Source of the DNA: CAYMAZ01 sp964428185
GTDB taxonomy: Bacteria > Bacteroidota > Bacteroidia > Bacteroidales > DTU049
DNA: 10,371 nucleotides
Reading direction: 5' to 3'
Assembly (NCBI GenBank): GCA_964428185.1
Contig: CAYRXH010000085.1
Span: 1-10,371 of the forward strand
Shown here: piece after piece, positions 6,801 to 10,371 of the stretch
Layout of the letters: every line of letters starts with the position of its first letter
Position numbering within the stretch: position 1 is the stretch's first letter
The notes under the pieces: generated by a model
The model's input: only the letters and a program-made list of their open reading frames with translations
Database searches by the model: none
What the model was told of the DNA's origin: nothing
Program-made: the position numbers and the translations under genes

Positions 6801-8900
6801 ACTTGAAGTTAAATTTGGCTGAAACAAATCTCCTGAAAGACAGGAATTGGCAAGAATAAAGAAATATTTCTGGTAATTATTATATTCCGAAGGATTATCA
6901 ATACTGATATCAAATCCTATTCCTGCTGCATGTCCAAAAAAATCCATCACTGATACACCATTATTTATAATTGTTTTCAGTGAATCAGAGGTCACCTGCT
7001 GCATGGGATCAGTGGTGTTTTTCTTGAATGTTCTGACATAGCCTCCAAAATATGCATTTTCAAGGGAGTCCTTGTATACATTTAGAAATGATTCAAGCAT
7101 AGCCCCTTCTCCGATACTGGATCCACCTGCGAAATGGAGTACATTTTTCATCCATTCCTTGTCCAGAGGATTGGCAGGATCAAAGGGCTGGTTTTGAATT
7201 GTTTCATAATCCTGAACTTTGGTAAGATAACGAGCTATATCTGTGTTTGAAACAGCACTCAGACGACCAGTTGGTATAGCAGGAACATCAGATTCATTCC
7301 CGATTCTTGTGCTAAACATATTATCAGAAGGAGGATTCCCCATAGATGGCAACAGTGTCAAAGAATAAATTGGCGTATTATTTCTATATGAATAGGGGCC
7401 CTCTCCTGCCTTATAGCCTTTCCCGATCAGGAATAACCCATGAATGGTATCGGCAAAATGATCCAGAGCAAATGAAATAAAGTTTTTAATAGCCAGTGGA
7501 TGCTTTCTGATTCCGTATCCAAACTGATCATACAAGGAGCCCACTTCAACCACCAACACATTGTAACCGGTTGAAGTTCTGTATGTTGCATACTGCTGGC
7601 TGCTGTACATAAGGCTTGAATGTGTAATTATAATATAATCAACATTTGAATAAGATGGAGCAGAATAGTTTGTGAAAAAACCTGCAGAATACGTTTGATT
7701 TACCGGTGAGATTGAATTAATCTGTGTAATCTGTGCACCGGTTGAAAAGAACATATCTTTCAAATTGCCGTTATTCAGAACAACACCTTTGTAACTGCTG
7801 CCATCCGCAGTCATTCTGATTCTGCGTTTGTTTGAAAAATCATACACAATCACACTGTCGCTCCCTGAGACATTGATATTAGTCAGTTGGAGCAATGCTT
7901 TTGCTCCTGTCTGATTGGGCACCTGAAATGCCATTTTGCTAAGGTTTTCCATATTCAAAGTATGGGGATACCTCACCTGAATATAAGAAACTGCATTTCT
8001 GTCGGCATTGCTTGAAATATCATTGGGAAGTGTGAACACAAAATTAGTAGTAGAAGCTCCCAGCAAAGCAGGACTTACTGTTCTCTGAATGCTGATTGTT
8101 GTATATCCTTCATACAATGTATCAATGGTGTGCCCCGGGAATTGAATCTGCAGATGATGATCGGGATTAAGGGGTGCATAGTTGCTTGCGCCAACCACCT
8201 TCAGTTCAATCTCAGCCTGAGGTCCTGAAGTATAGGCCTGTGCAGTGGGAATACTTTTAGTGATTGTGGTTGGAACTCCTGGAGCAGATGCATTGATTGC
8301 AAATGGAGTATCAAACCAGCCCTCGTGGGCAGTATATAAAAAATCAGAAGTGCCGTAAATGTTTGTAGGCCCTGCATAATAGGTTCCCGTGTAATCCTGC
8401 CGTGAAGTTTTCCAGATATAGGGGACAGGAGTGTATGATGAAAAGTTTATATCTGTTTCCCTCACCATCCTTCGATTGTTTATGCCTGAAGTAATTGTAA
8501 GAAAATAGGCAGATGTATCATTAAAATAACTGTAATTGGGATTTGTAATCTCCTGAGGATCTGAAAACAATGGTTTATCTGCAAGAGCTGTATTTCTTAT
8601 CCCATAAAACTCCACAAAGTCGGTACTGTGGAAAATTCCGTCATTTTCACCATGCACATAAATATATTGCTCTTCCCCCAGATAAAATATCTGGATCTGT
8701 CTGGGATCAATTGTGCCAACAGATATGCCTGCAGCTGTCAGAACATTCTGGTTGATTCTGTATAAACCATTCTGAGAAACCGGAATACGATAATATTTCT
8801 GTCCGAACTGTATCCACTCATTTCCATAATTCTGAGCGCTCAGGTGTAACCCAAACACTTGAAAAATACAAAGAAGTAAAATATAACGGGATGATTTCAT
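3804..8900 (-). CDS. porU2: Type IX secretion system sortase-like C25 (gingipain-fold) peptidase, long PorU2 type
   Basis: PorU proteins cleave the C-terminal signal of T9SS cargo at the cell surface and attach the cargo to lipopolysaccharide. This 1698-residue protein has a signal peptide (1-22, ending LSAQ), an N-terminal beta-rich region, then a C25 domain (about 421-785) with catalytic H657 in FFGHAAG and C687 in ANSCLSGD, followed by the LHGDP motif. The tail is unusually long: a CARDB-like domain (about 805-900), an Fn3-like domain (about 915-1003), an ILEI/FAM3-like domain (about 1079-1207), further beta-sandwiches (about 1240-1455 and 1460-1580), and a FlgD-like C-terminal domain (about 1585-1698; WPNPFS, AWDGRD, ANGVYLYRV) ending GKMVLIR. 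Porphyromonas gingivalis PorU is near 1160 residues, so most of the extra length lies after the protease. The gene starts 5 bases after the PorV/Q-like stop. The C25 and T9SS assignment is firm. Whether it acts as a sortase or as a specialised paralogue is inferred. Confidence 0.85.
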   Translation of the reverse strand: MKSSRYILLLCIFQVFGLHLSAQNYGNEWIQFGQKYYRIPVSQNGLYRINQNVLTAAGISVGTIDPRQIQIFYLGEEQYIYVHGENDGIFHSTDFVEFYGIRNTALADKPLFSDPQEITNPNYSYFNDTSAYFLTITSGINNRRMVRETDINFSSYTPVPYIWKTSRQDYTGTYYAGPTNIYGTSDFLYTAHEGWFDTPFAINASAPGVPTTITKSIPTAQAYTSGPQAEIELKVVGASNYAPLNPDHHLQIQFPGHTIDTLYEGYTTISIQRTVSPALLGASTTNFVFTLPNDISSNADRNAVSYIQVRYPHTLNMENLSKMAFQVPNQTGAKALLQLTNINVSGSDSVIVYDFSNKRRIRMTADGSSYKGVVLNNGNLKDMFFSTGAQITQINSISPVNQTYSAGFFTNYSAPSYSNVDYIIITHSSLMYSSQQYATYRTSTGYNVLVVEVGSLYDQFGYGIRKHPLAIKNFISFALDHFADTIHGLFLIGKGYKAGEGPYSYRNNTPIYSLTLLPSMGNPPSDNMFSTRIGNESDVPAIPTGRLSAVSNTDIARYLTKVQDYETIQNQPFDPANPLDKEWMKNVLHFAGGSSIGEGAMLESFLNVYKDSLENAYFGGYVRTFKKNTTDPMQQVTSDSLKTIINNGVSVMDFFGHAAGIGFDISIDNPSEYNNYQKYFFILANSCLSGDLFQPNLTSSETFVLIENKGAIAYLGSITNALAPYLHLYSTHLNGGIAFSNYGKSIGSTMQRAIARIESPGNEFIREISYSMALHGDPVLVINSHELPDYVLTPPAILFDPPYINTEIDTFEVKIISKNLGKAVNGNFTVELTRVFANNTSETYSQLIPATYYTDTVTFRLPIELSKGVGVNTFTATLDAYFNIDEWVETNNSASTQIVITSSDIIPVYPYEFAVIPEIDVTLIASTGNPLASSETYVFEIDTTDTFDSPFKQSGQVTQSGGIIQWNLPFAMTTMPDSTVYFWRTSLSGTDNWRESSFQFIAGKRGWGQAHFFQFKKDDFTRISYNRPTRNFTFDTASVWISAQTGYFDYILNPTFQYTDEWYKVNGILKGNWSCTNYNGHGMKFAVFDTLTIEPWVSTYDGTGYGPYGNLHCRNYDWFDFDYFTYLQDSAQQADWHHRMVGLLDTVPDGHYVLAISHRNHNAENYPEELYQAFESIGSGYIRTIENNKPYMIFGKKGDPPGTAQESIGLQLTSVIKEDYYLPTNFSSGIITSTLIGPASEWGSLHWRIESSESGLWTDTTRLYVLGKTQGGEYDTLIGPLPPVHDSLDILNLQQRIDAAQYPYLQLMLVTTDDTLLTPSQLIRWHVLYEGIPETAISPNIYFSFHNDTVQQGEYVKFGVATKNISIYDFPDSLMVDYWVLDKSNQIIPLLTNKLLKFHPSGDIIIDSISFSTAGLAGMNSLWIEFNPVNILTQQYDQLELHHFNNIAQLPFYVGKDIINPILDVTFDGVRILDGDIVSARPNIQVMLKDENRYLLLNDTSAFKVFIRKPDSDLERIYFRSNGQDQMYFYPSSSSSNNVARIEYPAVFPVDGEYQLRVQATDVSQNESGDIDFIINFRVINKSTITEVMNWPNPFSTRTHFVFTLTGSVIPDYFKIQIMTITGIVVREIDGSELGPIHIGRNITQYAWDGRDQFGDQLANGVYLYRVVTKINGQDIELNPTEASQYFTREFGKMVLIR

Positions 8901-8905
8901 CTGAC

Positions 8906-9994
8906 TTATTTCTGAGTACGGTTAAAAGTTAATCTTAATGAAAAAATATTTGAGTTCAGTGCCAGAGAATTGCTTCCCATATCGGTCAGGGCATAGTCAA
9001 TACATATTCTGTCCTGAATTTTTATTCCAATTCCGATGTTTGGTCTTACGGTGGTCACTTTCTTGCCTGAAGTGTTTGTTTCCTGTTGAATATTTCCAAT
9101 TCCGGACCTGATAAAAATAAAATTCTTATATGAAAATTCAATTCCAAGATGGGGAGATACGCTGAATACATTAGTATTCAACAGAACATTTCGTTTTCTA
9201 TCGAAAGTAATATCAAGGCCGGCCTCCGGCAATATTCTGAAAGAGGGTGAAATTTCAAAAATCCTTGCAGAAGCGAGCAACAAAGAAGGTGTTGTTATCT
9301 CCAGAGAATTTTCAGGGATGACATTTCCGGTTATTGTAAACACTTCTTTCATCTGATCACTGAGATTAAAGCTCCAGGCATTAAAGCTTGACGTTGCATC
9401 CCTTGCGACAGCAGCAAACAACCAGGGTCCTGTTGAATAAGATGCTGCAAAATCAAGTCCGAAGCCCCAGGATCCGGCAAAATCGCCCATGCGCCTCCGG
9501 ATAATTTTTGCACTCCCGCCAAGGGAAAGGTTTTCAATTTTCATTTTCCTGCCATAGGAAATGAAAAAAGCAAAATCTGTAACTGAAAAAGTAGTGATCC
9601 TGTCATAATCTATATTTCCCTGACTATCAACAATATCTGTTGTGTTGGGAATATTATCCACACCAAACCTAATAAAAGAAAACGCCAAAGCAGAACTGTC
9701 CTGGAGTTTGATGCCAAGACTCCCATAATCGTATTTAGCAATGCCTGCAAAATATTCAGCATGCATCAGATTGAGCTGTCTCTCTCCTGAAATATAATGC
9801 AGTCTGGAAGGATTCCAGTATCCTGCTGTACCATCATCCACTGATGCAAGAACAGATCCTGACATGGCCATCGACCTCGCTCCAATACCAATTGACAAAA
9901 ATTCATTTGAATATTTGGGAGCAGAGGTTTGCCCGTATCCGTTCAGACAAATCACCCATAATATAAGGAAAACAACATATTTCAATAATTTCAT
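8906..9994 (-). CDS. PorV/PorQ-family outer-membrane beta-barrel protein (T9SS-associated)
   Basis: PorV and PorQ are FadL-like 14-stranded outer-membrane barrels. PorV shuttles cargo from the SprA translocon to the PorU sortase. This 362-residue protein has a signal peptide (1-22, ending NGYGQ) and the family signature near the mature N-terminus: IGIGARSMAMSGS (34-46) followed by DDGTAGYWNPSRL (53-65). The remainder is alternating hydrophobic beta-strand sequence up to FSLRLTFNRTQK, as in a barrel closing strand. It is the first gene of a two-gene unit with PorU2, separated by 5 bases. In P. gingivalis the order is porU then porV; here the barrel comes first. The pairing supports a PorV-like role, but sequence alone does not separate PorV from PorQ or other family members, so no symbol is given. 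The weak TAATTTTA at 10015-10022 is the only promoter-like element close upstream, and its fit is poor. Confidence 0.85.
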   Translation of the reverse strand: MKLLKYVVFLILWVICLNGYGQTSAPKYSNEFLSIGIGARSMAMSGSVLASVDDGTAGYWNPSRLHYISGERQLNLMHAEYFAGIAKYDYGSLGIKLQDSSALAFSFIRFGVDNIPNTTDIVDSQGNIDYDRITTFSVTDFAFFISYGRKMKIENLSLGGSAKIIRRRMGDFAGSWGFGLDFAASYSTGPWLFAAVARDATSSFNAWSFNLSDQMKEVFTITGNVIPENSLEITTPSLLLASARIFEISPSFRILPEAGLDITFDRKRNVLLNTNVFSVSPHLGIEFSYKNFIFIRSGIGNIQQETNTSGKKVTTVRPNIGIGIKIQDRICIDYALTDMGSNSLALNSNIFSLRLTFNRTQK

Positions 9995-10371
9995 AATGCT
10001 GTTTAATAACTATGTAAAATTACAAAAAATTAGAATGCAAAAGACAGAAGAAGTTGAAGGGAAATAACGTGATTTTAAGAAAAAGTAAATAAAACATATA
10101 GGGGAACTACATTTTGACAAATTGTGTATGTGGGTGTTAGTGTGAGAAACGAGGAACAGAGTGAGTGTGTTTCTTCTCTGCCAGGGTCTTGCTGAGCCAA
10201 ACCATTAGGCGATGCTATTTTTGATTTTTTTGATTTTTTCGCACTTGCCCCTTGCCCCTGAAGGGGAAATGGCATCGTGCCTCGAAAAATCAAAAAATAG
10301 TATACACATTGATCCGACATTCTACCACAAATCCCGAAAAATACCAGAATGAATGAATTTCTGAGATTCTT
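9995..10371. other. Gene-poor, palindrome-rich flank upstream of the porV/porU2 unit
   Basis: No convincing gene is seen. The stretch holds the untranslated leader of the PorV/Q-like gene, a G/T-rich part with imperfect dyads (AGAAAC 10145-10150 with GTTTCT 10169-10174; CAGAG with CTCTG nearby), and the large inverted repeat at 10215-10300. An 81-codon minus-strand frame crosses this palindromic DNA, but its translation is low-complexity (KKSKKSK), shows no domain, and simply reads through the repeat arms. Short open frames at the very right edge could be the tail of a leftward gene lying outside, but cannot be chosen between. Confidence 0.5.
10215..10300. repeat. Long imperfect inverted repeat with a GC-rich centre
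   Basis: The left arm (10215-10244) starts CTATTTTTGA and ends TTTTTTCGCAC. The right arm (10277-10300) reads GTGCCTCG, then AAAAATCAAAAAATAG. They pair through CTATTTTT, GATTTTTT and CG..CAC with small bulges; the left arm holds an extra GATTTTTTT unit. The loop contains CCCCTT (10247-10252) and AAGGGG (10261-10266), which form a second inner stem. The element ends about 220 bases before the PorV/Q-like start. It could be a strong terminator for an upstream leftward gene, a structured RNA, or a dispersed palindromic element. Confidence 0.65.

Noticed and set aside
10075..10320. 81-codon minus-strand open frame in the right flank
   Set aside because: It reads across the arms of the inverted repeat, gives low-complexity KKSKKSK and shows no recognisable domain or signal.
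10290..10370. C-terminal end of a leftward gene at the right edge
   Set aside because: More than one minus-strand frame is open to the edge (stops near 10322 and 10290), with too few residues to choose or identify one.

Overview
The window looks like chromosomal DNA of a member of the Bacteroidota. The support is: type IX secretion (T9SS) proteins found only in that phylum, signal peptides ending in the '...SAQ' or '...FSQ' style, AT-rich starts without Shine-Dalgarno sequences, and two good matches to the Bacteroidota -7 promoter element TAnnTTTG. No tRNA, rRNA, CRISPR array, transposase or phage gene was seen.

Left to right: (1) positions 1-48 probably hold the first 16 codons of a leftward gene, with a TATATTTG promoter element behind it. 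(2) Positions 84-497 are an AT-rich spacer with a two-tier nested inverted repeat (108-171) and a degenerate 7-bp tandem repeat. (3) Positions 498-1514 are a rightward helix-turn-helix regulator gene broken by two single-base frameshifts that cancel each other. (4) A short convergent spacer follows. (5) Positions 1649-3700 (minus) encode a full-length DsbD-type thiol:disulfide interchange protein with its own promoter. (6) Positions 3804-8900 (minus) encode a 1698-residue gingipain-fold (C25) protein of the T9SS sortase class, best described as PorU2. (7) Positions 8906-9994 (minus) encode a PorV/PorQ-family outer-membrane barrel. (8) Positions 9995-10371 form a gene-poor, palindrome-rich flank.

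The PorV/Q-like and PorU2 genes are separated by 5 bp and are almost certainly one transcript, read right to left with the barrel first. In the known T9SS, PorV carries cargo from the translocon to the PorU sortase, so this pair could form a dedicated attachment module. The PorU2 protein carries a long tail of beta-sandwich domains after the protease domain. One segment in that tail (about residues 1079-1207) reads like the ILEI/FAM3 domain known from animal secreted proteins, and the only two non-catalytic cysteines of the mature protein lie in or beside it. The adjacent DsbD, which supplies reducing power to the periplasm, makes a redox link possible, but this is inference only.

The points most worth a second look are the ILEI-like insertion, the order and pairing of the PorV/PorU2 genes, the compensating frameshifts in the regulator, and the two intergenic inverted-repeat structures.
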